A stretch of DNA of 64,000 nt from Bisporella sp. PMI_857 (lineage: Eukaryota; Ascomycota; Leotiomycetes; Helotiales; Helotiaceae). This document shows positions 12,001-22,806 of this stretch, in pieces. The notes under the pieces are model-generated. The model searched no databases and was not told the DNA's origin. It saw only the letters and a program-made list of their open reading frames with translations. Position numbers and translations under genes: made by a program. The stretch is taken from contig JAJSPD010000009.1 in NCBI GenBank assembly GCA_021307315.1, positions 62,001 to 126,000 of the forward strand, in the 5' to 3' direction. Positions within the stretch are counted from its first letter, which is position 1. Each line of letters starts with the position of its first letter.

Positions 12001-13497
12001 AATGTAGCGGCTAATAAAACATAAAGATTGTGGAGGAGTACATCTGCCTGACCTTACGGTAATAACGCCTGTTTTTGATGATGATGGAAAAAATATCATT
12101 TTCTGGGCTGCAAGCCGTGGCCACCATGCTGATGTTGGCGGAATACTTCCCGGTTCCATGCCTCCAACTTCTCGAGAACTTTGGGAGGAAGGAGCCTACA
12201 TTGACTCCTTCCTTCTGGTCAGAGACGAGGTTTTTGCAGAACAGGAACTAACCAAAATCATGTTTGAAGAGCCTGCAAAATATCCAGGATGCAGCGGCAC
12301 ACGATGCTTAGGCGACAACATTTCAGACCTGAAGGCACAAGCAGCGGCCAATTATACTGGTATTAGACTAATTCGCCAGTTAATCGTGGAATACACCATG
12401 GACGTAGTTCTTGTAAGTTCATCTAGATACATATCAGAGCGCCATTAACTTTCTAACTCTCGTGATAGTATTATATGAAGGCTATCCAAGATTCGGCTGA
12501 GCTTGCCATTCGTAATCTCCTAAAAGATGTAGCAGGGCGTACTGGAAGTATCATAGAAGCAACAGACTATATGGATGATGGGACACCCATATGTCTCCAA
12601 ATATCGATCAATACCGATGGTTCAGCAGTCTTCGATTTCACAGGCACTGGCCCGGAGGTATACGGAAACTGGAATGCGCCAATCGCAATTTGCAATTCAG
12701 CAATCATCTACTCACTACGCTGCCTAGTAAAATCTGACATCCCTCTAAATCAGGGCTGTATCAAGCCTATCAAGGTTGTCATCCCAGAGGGGTCGTTGCT
12801 CAGCCCAAATCCCGAGGCCGCCGTCTGTGCTGGGAATGTACTAACTTCTCAACGCCTTGTGGACGTGATTTTCAAGGCTTTTGGTGCCATGGCTGCAAGC
12901 CAGGGTTGCATGAACAACTTCACCTTCGGCATTGATGGTAAAGAAGGGTTCGGATATTACGAAACCATCTGTGGCGGATCGGGTGCAGGTCCTAGCTGGC
13001 ACGGAACAAGCGGCGTGCACACCAATATGACTAACACCAGAATCACCGACCCTGAATCGCTGGAACGACGGTATCCCGTTCTACTACGCAAGTTCTCTCT
13101 ACGACCAGGCAGTGGTGGCAATGGGTACTATCTCGGCGGAAACGGTGTTATTCGGGATATCGAGTTTCGCATCCCTATGACTACTTCGATCTTGTCTGAG
13201 CGACGAAGCATTGCACCCTATGGCATGAATGGAGGTGACTCAGGAAAGCGAGGACTAAATCAGTGGATCAAAGGCACCGGGCGTACTATCAATCTGGGAG
13301 GGAAGAACTCAGTTAGGGTTTCTGCTGGTGATCGTGTGGTGATCAATACTCCTGGGGGTGGAGGTTATGGACGGAACACGGAGACCAGCAGGGTAATGGC
13401 CAGCTGCGAAGACGCCCCAAGAGAGGCCACCCTGGGCTTTACTCCTATTGCGAATGGTAGTGTCGAGATAATCCGGAGTTTGGGGGAATCCGTATAA
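9099..13497 (+). CDS. ATP-dependent 5-oxoprolinase / hydantoinase (fused HyuA-HyuB)
   Basis: Large cytosolic enzyme of 1299 aa in nine exons: 9099-9141, 9201-9478, 9599-9818, 9869-10205, 10260-10368, 10425-10828, 10882-11975, 12027-12412 and 12469-13497. All introns are 50-59 nt except the second (120 nt). The N-terminal hydantoinase_A half starts with [10 protein letters not shown] (residues 13-22, the ATP-grasp-like actin-fold phosphate loop) and contains [28 protein letters not shown] and [12 protein letters not shown]. The hydantoinase_B half begins near residue 739 ([13 protein letters not shown]) and contains [22 protein letters not shown] and a C-terminal TPGGGGYG. Length equals that of eukaryotic OPLAH proteins (about 1280-1300 aa). 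Relatives hydrolyse 5-oxoproline, hydantoins or related lactams with ATP, and some carboxylate ketones. The position in the block suggests opening of a cyclic amide intermediate, but substrate specificity cannot be read from sequence. Confidence 0.92.
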
Positions 13498-14215
13498 TTC
13501 AAATTCATCACCAGAATCCAACGAAATTCTCATGGTCGCGTCCCCTACGACTAGAATCCAGGTGTCGTTTTGGAGACTAGGGAATTGGGAGACATTGACT
13601 TGCTGCTAGGAGAAAGTTTGTATTTTAAGCATCGCCTAGGAGGTAATAGACTACTAGATTTTAGGACAATTAAACACCAATTCCTAGGTAGTAGACGACT
13701 AAATTGTAGGGAACATGACTGGTCAACTATTCACTAGATTCAGTCGCCCAAAAATAAGGCAGGAACATAAAAAAATTTAAAAAATCGAGAATTTTCAAAA
13801 AGCTCATATCAATCTTAACATCAGGAATCTAACGCAAATAGACCTAAAAATCGCCAAGGCAGTTTTTAATTTTTGGTTAAATAATGTTGCGGCAAAAAGC
13901 TAATAAAGCCGCTTTTTGGTTGGTTGACCAGCCTAATTTCCAAGAGATGCTTCACCGCCATGAGGGCGGTGAACCCCGATTCAGAAATGCAGCGTTTTGT
14001 AATGACTTAACCTTACAACTTGATTAAACTTATGCATACCTAATTAAAGCATTCACCAACACCAACACTAGCATCTCTTTATGCCAATTCATGGTTACTG
14101 CTGATACTCCACTTTCAATCATTACCCCCGGCATACTGATAGATCGGGACCCCGTCAAAGCCTTTCGGGTACCTCGCCTTTCCTACGCCCCTCCGCTCTT
14201 CTGCATTTCATTGCA
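13498..14215. promoter_or_regulatory. 3' flank of the oxoprolinase and promoter region of the zinc-finger regulator; inverted repeat
   Basis: An AT-rich segment. A perfect 9-bp inverted repeat, TTCACCGCC and GGCGGTGAA separated by 5 bp, lies at about 13951-13973, some 245 bp upstream of the regulator start. Around 13635-13715 two imperfect copies of a unit beginning CCTAGG and containing GACTA...TTTTAGG/TTGTAGG occur about 48 bp apart. The block palindrome GTGGAGCNCCAC is absent. Confidence 0.4.
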
Positions 14216-16587
14216 ATGGCACCCTCGACGCCATTTGGTTGTGATGTTTGCTGCCGAGCGTTTACTAGAGCTGTATGGACAAAGCTCCCGCACCCAGCCT
14301 AAGCAAGCTAGATGAAGTAGATCTGACGCTAAATGTAGGAAAACCTAGAACGGCACAAGAAGACCCGTTTGTCACCACCCATTGTTTTGAAGACAGACTG
14401 CATCAACCGTAGGACTAACCAAGACTCAAGATCATGGTGGAGCCAGTGCAGAAAGCTTTGAATGCCCCAAATGCCAGGCTCGATTCTCAAGAAGGTCAGA
14501 ATTAATGAAAGCCTTTGATACAGTCTGAGTAAAATTTGAAATGAGCATCAATTGACACCTAGAATAGGGACGTTCGAAAAAGACATACGGACAGGTGCTC
14601 AGGCCAAGGCCGCCCGCAAAATTCAGCGATTCCACGGAAGCGTGGTAAGACTACTAGTAATGTGTCTCTTTCAAGCCCGGAGGACGCAGAAGACGATGAG
14701 GCTCCATACGGAGAGCCTTTAATCACCGGCGTTAGTCTCCCCAGGCAGCCTAGCGATATTGAAGAATATCAGAACCTGCTAAAGTAAGTATGATGTCTCT
14801 CGGGCAGATGTTTGCTGTTCTGACGACAAAAACGAATCAAAGTCTCCCGGCAAGTGAAATATCCAATCATGTAACCTCTTATTTCATCAACTTTCATCCC
14901 GCTCTCCCGATATTACATCGGCCTTCGGTGTCCCCAGCAACTACCCCTACTCTCATGCTAAAAATTATTGTTGCAATCGGTTGCCTATATTCAGGTCGAA
15001 GAAAGACGTCTAATGACCGTGATGGACTTCACCAATTAAGTCAGGAGCTATGGAAGAGCGGCGGCGAGGAGCTTGAAAGATTCGTAAGATATTCTCTGTA
15101 ATTTAAGTCTCATTGCTAAATCTTGTAAGGTGGCTGAGGATCGGCAGCTGTTAAGACAGAGCTGGATTCTTCAGAGCTGGCTGCTCTACATGGTGTATAG
15201 TACTTTTTCAGGCGAGGAAATACTCGTTTCTAAAGCAAAAAGAATGTACAGGTTCTTGGTTGATGTGAGTTTGGACATTTCTACCAAAGTTCTAGCTTTG
15301 TTGATCTTCGATTAGTCTATTCGTGAACAGCAACTCCTCCGTCAGAGAACCGCAATACCCCCTGCCAATCTATGGACGACCGACTTGGACCTCGGTATGC
15401 CGTTTGATGAAACAGCCATTCACCAAATATGGCTGAACTATATTACACAAGAATCACTGAAGATGTCGGTATATGCCTTCTACTTCTTCGATTTCCATCT
15501 ATTTGTTTCATGCAATGGACGTCCAGCTATATCTTCCATTGAATTTGAATGGGATCTACCAAAAGCCTCTTCGCTCTGGGAAGCGGATTCTGCAATGACA
15601 TGGTGGGAGCTTTTGCAGGATGGCCAAAAAAGTTCTGGTACATATACAGCTCATCATCTACAAGACGAACCAGACACAAAATCGCTCCTGGCTGCAACAC
15701 AATCTCTTCTATCAGCAACCGCTTCGTTTCAACTTCTAGAGATATTGGCCGTCTCTCCTTTTGCAACGCTTTGCATTGTAACAAATCTAGAATGCTTAGT
15801 GCGGGATTTCACACGATGTTACTATCAACTTCCCCCAACACTATCAGATCCGAATCCGTTGCACATTCTTACCCAGTCCCAGAATGCTCAAGTGTCGGCA
15901 GCTTTGAGACTGATATGGGGTGCTATGTGTAATAGCCCTTGTATTACATGTAGTCCAGATTGCAACTCACTCTGGCATGCTGTGCGGCTAGGTTGTCTAT
16001 CAACTAAGATTAGCCTATCGAATCCCGATGAACTGCTCGTAGGAGGCATAGTAGAGAATAGCCCAATGGCAGGGCTAGCGACAGCGGCACATCTCACACT
16101 AGGTGATTATGTCGCAACAAGGAGATCGGGTTTAAGGGTCGAGGACTGCACTCTCAATATCTTGGACGATGCACTGAAGGTGATGCACGAAATGGCAACA
16201 CCAGAAAGATCCGCCCCATGGGAAGGTCCATGGTCGTCAATCCAAGGGTTCAAAATGCTCCTCATCCTATGGAGGATTTTTAGAATTAGTATTGCGCAAT
16301 TAAAGGTCGAGAGTTCAGTAAGCATTGTTGGTTACCCGATGCACTTTCATCCATCGAAGAAGGTTGTTGAGGCAGTAGTCTCAGCTTTGGGCGTATATGG
16401 TGAAAGTTCATTCATGTCTTCTGACGTAGATGTTGAAAAGATGGCCGACGAATGGGAAGACCAGTACATGCATTGGATACACCAAATTTGCGATCGCCGC
16501 GATGTCTGGGATGTTGGCATAGTGATGACCAGAGTCTTGGAGGAGATTTACGATACAGCAACGGGGCGACATACACTACTGGAATAA
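14216..16587 (+). CDS. Two-zinc-finger fungal transcription factor with fungal-specific regulatory domain
   Basis: Nuclear regulator of 670 aa in seven exons: 14216-14272, 14339-14366, 14431-14494, 14568-14783, 14843-15083, 15130-15264 and 15316-16587. The first two splices rebuild a classical C2H2 finger (C9, C12, H25, H29). The third rebuilds a second finger of the C2HC type, C40-x2-C43-x12-H56-x3-C60. A basic, Ser-rich linker follows (residues about 60-95). Then comes the fungal_trans-type helical domain starting at YFINFHPALPILHRPS, with an extended C-terminal body containing SIREQQLLRQR and WWELLQ. C2H2 fingers combined with a fungal_trans domain are typical of pathway-specific fungal activators. 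It sits between the six co-located enzyme/permease genes and the dehydrogenase, so it is the obvious candidate to bind the shared palindrome (inference). The GTCAGA donor at 14495 is weak but required by the finger. Confidence 0.8.
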
Positions 16588-16627
16588 TCGATAATAGTAC
16601 ATAATCACATAAGAGAGTTTTGGTTTA

Positions 16628-16676
16628 GGGGGGGGTGGAGGTGGAGGATGTGGAGGTGGAGGCGGAGGTGGAGGTG
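16628..16676 (+). repeat. G-rich GGTGGA microsatellite with a G8 run
   Basis: A run of eight G is followed by tandem GGTGGA/GGAGGT/GGATGT-type units over about 48 bp. It lies between the regulator (ends 16587) and the dehydrogenase (starts 16859). The many GG runs are compatible with a two-tier G-quadruplex, but this is only compositional. Confidence 0.7.
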
Positions 16677-16858
16677 AATGTCACCATTACGTCCCACTTT
16701 CCTGCATGGCGAAAACGCAGCTAACACTAAAGCTAAATCATAACTTACATCAGCGAAGTCACATCACGATCCTGTAAATTAGAGGTCGTGACACTCACTC
16801 TTTCTGGATAGAGCCTAAGAAAAGCTCGATGCATCCTTGCGAGCACCCAAAAGTCAAC

Positions 16859-18034
16859 ATGCCGCGTATTGGTTTCGTCAGTCTCCCAGTATAACCCTGT
16901 TTTCTGTATATTCTAACGACATAACCCAACAGTACGGACTTGGCTCCATGGGCATTAGAATGGCCCTGAACTTACAAAACCACCTTAGTTCTACGGGCTT
17001 AGGACAGCTCCATTTTTCCAACAGGACGTTGTCGAAAGGAGATCCTCTCAAAGCAGCAGGCGCGGTCGCAGAGACGGATTTCGCCTCTTTGGTCAAGTCC
17101 AGCGATATCATTTTTACTATGGTAGGCCCGCCTATTCTTATATATTCGCCGCGATTAAAGTACATCCTAGATTTCAAACGATGCAGTGCTTGGTGAGCTG
17201 GTCGAGACTGCGCTTTCCAGCGGTGATATCGCTGGTAAGATCTTTGTCGACACTTCTACGGTCCATCCCGACAGTTCTGAAAGGGCCTCTGAAGCTCTTG
17301 CTAAAGCCGGTGCTCAATTTATCGCATCGCCTGTGTTTGGAGCGAGCCCGATGGCTGCTGCAGGAAAATTGATTTTTGCGATGGCGGGCCAACCAGCTGC
17401 TTTAGAGAAGGTGAAACCTCTCGTTTTGAATGTCATGGGACGGAGCATTATTGAACTTGGGGAGGATGTGAAGAAATCAAGCTTGTTAAAGATCACAGGG
17501 TAGGTGGACAGCCGCTTATTTTAGCACAAAATGCACGGCGCTAACTTATTTTGTTTTATTTTGTATTTTCAGAAATGTTATGGTTATTGGACTAATGGAG
17601 CTCATCTCTGAGGTACAAGTATTCGCCGAGAAATCCGGTCTCGGTACTGTCCTTATGGAAAAGTTCATCGGAGATATGTTCGGCCCTGTTGCGGATAGCT
17701 ATTCAAAAAGGTACATGATATGTCCGCACTATCTACATCAGGTTATGATAATGCTGACGTGGAGATGAGCAGGCTCACAAGTGGGTCATACGCGCCTCCC
17801 CTCACTACTCCGCCTGGTTTTGCTGTCAGTCTTGCCATCAAAGATGCTAAGCATGCTCTCTCTATCGCCAACGATATGGATATGCGATTGCCGGTCTCGG
17901 AAATAGCTTTAAGTAATATGCTCAATGCGAGAAATTTTGCGGGAGAGAACTTAGATAGTAGCTCTATGTATGGTACGATTAGGGTTCAGTCCGGATTGAG
18001 CTTTTGGTCAGCGCAAAGTAGACAAGGAAATTGA
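16859..18034 (+). CDS. NAD(P)-dependent beta-hydroxyacid dehydrogenase (3-hydroxyisobutyrate dehydrogenase-like)
   Basis: 6-phosphogluconate/3-hydroxyisobutyrate dehydrogenase superfamily protein of 311 aa. Five exons: 16859-16876, 16933-17121, 17171-17499, 17573-17710 and 17773-18034. The dinucleotide loop GFYGLGSMG (residues 5-13) is created by joining the 18-nt first exon to exon 2 through a GTCAGT donor. DTSTVHPDSS and FGASPMAAAGKL are the substrate-loop and glycine motifs. The catalytic Lys is Lys176 in LLKITGN, followed by a long helix and a C-terminal all-helical domain ending in ALSNMLNA. It would oxidise a 3-hydroxy acid to a semialdehyde or reduce the reverse. It is the last gene of the accessory block. 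Its promoter (16588-16858) lacks the block palindrome, so membership of the regulon is uncertain. Confidence 0.85.
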
Positions 18035-19842
18035 TCTCTGAATTAGCCGACTTCTTGACACAAATGCTACATAGACAGAACTGAGTCAAGGAGGGCTCTG
18101 TCTAAGCTCTCGTCCCTCGTCTTTGATGGGGATCTGATTCGGCAGAGGCGGGCTGTCCGGTCAAGGATCCGCATTTGGGGTTGAGGCCAGTAGCGAATGA
18201 TAAAGTTAATCATAGTAGCTGCGATCAAAAAAGGGTGTTTTAACCAGTGACCGCATCATAGGCTCTGCATGCGGGAGTTGTTGAGGTCATGTTTCCGAGA
18301 CGAAGATGTTGGCTTAAAGCTATGCTCTCCGACTGAGAAGTAGAGGGCCAATTTTTGACACGGTTATTACTTTCACTTTATTGTATGCTCCTTAATGTTT
18401 GATTAATTGTGAGCATTTCTATAAACTTTTTACAACAGAAAATTTACCTTTCGTTTACCTAAATATTGTTCAACGTTAGGATATCAATTACAGTAAAAGG
18501 ATTAAGTTGTTAGTAGTTGGTGCCACATTAGTAGCTGCTGCCTCCCAGATTGGCGACTTGGCATTCTCATTATTTCCATTACATATAAATCCATGACAAC
18601 GCCACTTTTACAATCAGGTGACTGTCTGCAGGAGAAGAAACAACAAAGATCGCATGATTGAATCTGTTCACTATATATCCACATTCAACCGTCCCAAGGT
18701 CATAGCCCAACTGAATTACAACCAAGGAAAACTATTAAAAAAAGAAGAAAGGCGAGCCGAGCCTATGCGAAACAGAAATATCCATCTCTTAACACAGCGA
18801 GTTTGTTAAGCCCGTAAACCGCCGGGTCAGGGTCGGCCAGCCACCAAAGAAAGACCGTAGCTCATTGAATCCGTCCATCGCCGGTAGCACGCTTAGAGCT
18901 TCACACGCCGGTCTTGTACAATGCCAAGACCAACCATAGGGTGGTTCGGAACACGGTACGCTTGCCCTTATGAGCCGCGCAAATAACATTTCGCAACCGC
19001 CAATCTCTCAAGCTTGCAATCCTCAGCCCTAGCCAAAAACTAGTTGACGTTTTGCAGGATTTCGGACCATCTCGCTCACCCAGCCGAGATGGAACCTGCG
19101 AAAAGGTAGTCATGCTTCGCTTGCGGTCTCTCAAGCATACAACCGGAATCACTTTTCCCAAATCCTATGCGAAAGGTGCTTTTATCAAAGCCAAGCATTC
19201 CAACCGACCGCCGCGAGTAACACGCTTGAGATGCAAAACCAAACAAAGAAGATGAGGGCTGTGAGCAAGCGAGAACTTTTTGGTTATGTCACCTCAGATT
19301 GGTGGATATCAACTGCCCAGGCATCATGTAAGGTTAATGCGGTGCAATAGGTACTAATATGAGTATAGCTGATCCATAGTACTGTGTATCCCTTACATCA
19401 AGCATAGACCGCTTTTCACATACTCACGCATATTTTGTCCAAACGGGCTAGATCAATACTTAGGGGGTTAGGTTTTGGGGGGACAAGTCAGGAGTACAAG
19501 CGAGGTTGACTCGCTTACTGCTTTAAAAGGCCCTTCTAAATGGATGTTACCGAGAGTATGTAGTGACGGAGGACGTGCACTGAGTGAGTTGTATGGCGGT
19601 ATTTAAGGCTTGGTAAGCATACTTGAATAGGCAGTGGTTGGGATCAATTTAACCACAAGTGAAATCTGATAATCTTTCCCTCCCATTCACACCTCTGATT
19701 ATTATACCAGCGCACGCTCTCTTCAGACATATGTCGTGGAATATCCAGGCCACCGACAGCCGCAGGTGCCCTCATTCCATTCGTATGGCCTTACATTCTA
19801 CGTACCCTAGCAGCTCACCATCAAAGATTCAGCCCTGAAACT
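18035..19842. other. 1.8-kb region without a recognisable gene
   Basis: It separates the catabolic block from the next MFS gene. The middle (about 18800-19260) is distinctly GC-richer than its AT-rich flanks. It holds short opposing open frames (18901-19161 minus, 19052-19255 plus) rich in Arg/Lys/Ser with no motif I know. A shared TCTCTCAAGC segment occurs twice (about 19000 and 19125). It could be relic mobile DNA; nothing can be named. Confidence 0.35.
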
Positions 19843-21625
19843 CTACAGGCTTTGCTTTCCTCTCGTTTCAATTGGCAATAAGCACATCGCTACAAATGCA
19901 GCTAATATCAACGCACCGCTTACATAAACTGGTCCATTTGCATTACCCTCAGGAATATTGGCCGCAATAATCGGTGCGCAAAGTCCACCAATGCGATTCA
20001 AAAAGCTCGCGATACCCGTACCAGTTCCTCGCACCGGCGCCGGAAAGACCTCGGGTGTGTATGCATAGAGCACTCCGTACATGATGTTCTGGAAGAAGGC
20101 TTCTACCGAGCTAAAAGCTAGTTGATAATTGGCATCTGAGTTCAGGGTGAAGAGAAAAAGGAAGACGCCAGATAGCATGGTCGAGGCTGCCATGGTGCCT
20201 TTACGTCCGATGTATGGGATGTTGACGGTGTACATTGCGATGATGGATCCAGGAACCCCAACGACAGAGGTGATGGCGTAGTTTCGGTAAGTTTCATATG
20301 ATGAGACAGCTTCACCTGAAGAAGATTTGCCACTGGCGAGATATTGTGGAAGGAAAGCATTGAACAGAGGATAACCCATTCCGATCGTGAGCCAGCAGAA
20401 CCAAAGTAGCGCAGTCGTGATACCGAGCCTGCGTCCGTGGAACAGTGGGCCGATACGATCGCCCGAAAAAGACGATGTTTTACGACGAATGATTTCCTTG
20501 GTGCTCAATTTGAGATCTGAGACTTCTTCTGGATTGCCACCAATCTCGTTCAGAATTTCTTCGGTCAGCCAAGTCGTGGTCTTATTTTTGTACGCCATAC
20601 CATGGACGACTCCAACAGCTTCGGCTTGACGACCACGTGACAAAAGGAATTTTGGGCTTTCGAAGAGGTGGAAGAGCAAAAAGCGAGATAAGAACATCAC
20701 AAAGGTCATGACGCCCATGGTTAGAACAAACCATCTCCATCCTTTGTCCTTGGGATAGTTTCCACCGAGAAAGCCCCAAGCAATCATGCTGGCAACCAGC
20801 TGTCCAATCGGCCACCAAATGCTCAGAAGAGTGAGCAAGCTGCCGGATGCATTTGGCAAAAATTCCAAGAATAGAGCTCCGTCAACCGGCAGGTTTCCAC
20901 CGACGCCAGTTCCAAGAGCAGCAAAAAGGCTACAGACACCTATCCAATTTGGTCCAAAGGCAGCTGCGATCCCAAACACGCCGGAGATGAGCAGCGTCAT
21001 GTTGAAAGCAAGTCTACGACCCATGATATCCGAGCCGACGCCCCAGAATGAAGCGCCGATGCAGAGACCAATGAAGAGGGAGCAGGTCGTATAACGAACG
21101 GAGCGGTCAGAAATGCCAAACTCATCCGATAGCGATGGGAGCGTGAGCGCGACGCCTTGAAGCCAGAGGCTAATTCTTGTCAGCAAACCTGATGAACGGG
21201 GTAGAGTACGGTGCTGCTTACTTGTCCGCAAACCAGCCAAAACCACAAAGGATGAAAAGCTCCCAATTGTATCTTCCCATACCAATATCCTGGATGGCCT
21301 TGTTGATTACCTTGGATTTGAGATCATAGGAAGTGCTTGCTCCGCTGGCTGAAATATCATGCTTAACTTCCTCCCTCAAGCCCTCGATCGTGAACATTGC
21401 CCGCTGGCTAAAGACGCCTTCACTTCCCTCGAGGTCTCCCTCCTTCTTTCCCGCACCAGAGGAAGGGGCGTCACGGTCGAGATTCTGTTCTTGGGACAGG
21501 CGTCTGGCATACTCTGCGGCGACGGTGGGGTGTCGCTGCGCATTTGCGAGAGGCACGAGAACGGCCTCGTATCTTTCGATGGTGTCCTTGCGGCCAATGC
21601 CAATCCTTTCCAAAAAGGCAACCAT
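19843..21625 (-). CDS. MFS transporter of the sugar/SV2-like family
   Basis: Membrane transporter of 576 aa. Exons are 21625-21222 and 21169-19843; the intron is 21221-21170. An N-terminal cytosolic segment of about 115 residues precedes the first membrane helix. There the splice restores the family signature GFGWFADNLWLQGVAL. Further features are GSDIMGRR (MFS loop 2-3), GVGGNLPVDG in the fourth helix region, a large central loop (about residues 300-370) and PEVFPAPVRGTGTG, the PExxPtxxRG motif of the sugar/phosphate transporter branch, near residue 500. Twelve membrane segments are plausible. Fungal members are often annotated as general-substrate or metabolite transporters; the substrate is unknown. 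Its upstream region lacks the block palindrome, so it is not placed in that regulon. Confidence 0.85.
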
Positions 21626-22806
21626 CGTGTACGTTCAATGGTTTGACAGGTGAGGTATAAAAACTGGCACGCGGGTGTGTGGAATTAAGCTAGGGCAACG
21701 GCGGTGACTAGGCAGTAAATCTCCCAGCAGATGCCTCGCATGAAGAGATAGATTTGTTCCTAGGAATGTCGCAATCGACGAATGCTAATAAACGGGTTGT
21801 TGTTTGTCTAATCGATATAGGTCGACGACGATGAATATTGTAGATGTGAGAAGACGAAGAAGCCGAAGATGAAGAAGGAGAGGGAGAAAAGAAGAAGCAA
21901 TAAGAAAAAGAAAAAGAAAATAGAGAATAGATCAAGGTTAAAGAAAAGAGGAAAGACCGGACTGACTGTACCAAGCGGGAGCTAACCGAGTGAGATACGA
22001 ACTAGAAACAAGCAAAAGGATATTCGACTGGACCCTTCTTCTTGCTCTTTCCCTTCTCTGCCTCCTTCATTCCCCCATTGTCCCCCTTCTCAAATTTTAA
22101 CATCAACCCATGAACCAAGGCCGTGGCAGCCCGTATAGCACAGCAGATCAAGTTAATTAGTTGGTGCAAGGGGGGCTTCCCAGCAACCATTTATCGAGCC
22201 TTGTCTGGGTGAAGTTTTGCAATTGGTTCTCCCACGCTATAGCACGCTAGCTGGCGGGAAACGATTGGCCGAAGACTATATAAAACAGCTATTCGCCAAT
22301 GAAAAAAAGTTTTTGAAGTCGCGGAACTCGACAAAGACGCGATGGTGTAATGAAAATGGAAAAGTGACGTCAAGCGGTGGAGTTGAAGTGGCTGCGGGAC
22401 AGAAGAGATCATCATGCGCGTGGCGTGTTTAGTGGCGTCTGGGGGGGACCGCCCCAAGGAAAAAATTACAGGGCTCTAATTTCCCCCCCCACCCGCCCAC
22501 TGTCAGTTCGCCCTTTGGCCCCCAAGTCAAAGGACAACTTACACGTCAATCAATCTGTGTAACCCAGAACCCCAATGAAAAATGATCCAGAGGATTGATT
22601 GGATAGTGGAGATCCTGGTTTGCTGTAGAGAGAATTATCTTCAACATCAAAAAGGAATACGTGTGTTTTTATGGGTAGAGATAGAGAGCACCGCATCCAC
22701 ACTCCTGTATCACCAATACACAAACTCAAGCCTCAAGCAAGCCTCCGTCGATGGCCCGCTCTATCCTTTCGACGATCCACTCTTTCTTTCTTCCTTCGCT
22801 TCACCC
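21626..22806. other. Upstream region of the MFS gene; purine-rich tract and a CRE-like octamer
   Basis: There is no convincing gene. About 21837-21950 is an almost continuous purine tract (GAAGAAGCCGAAGATGAAG-like). A perfect TGACGTCA (ATF/CREB-type site) is at 22365-22372, about 740 bp upstream of the MFS start. One such octamer is expected by chance in a window this size. A G-run/C-run pair flanks about 22440-22495. Confidence 0.35.

Noticed and set aside
1..18034. Secondary-metabolite biosynthetic cluster
   Set aside because: No PKS, NRPS, terpene synthase or other backbone enzyme is present; the enzyme set fits breakdown better.
22365..22372. TGACGTCA as a regulatory CRE site for the MFS gene
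   Set aside because: One perfect 8-mer is expected by chance in 64 kb, and it lies about 740 bp upstream; no second copy nearby.
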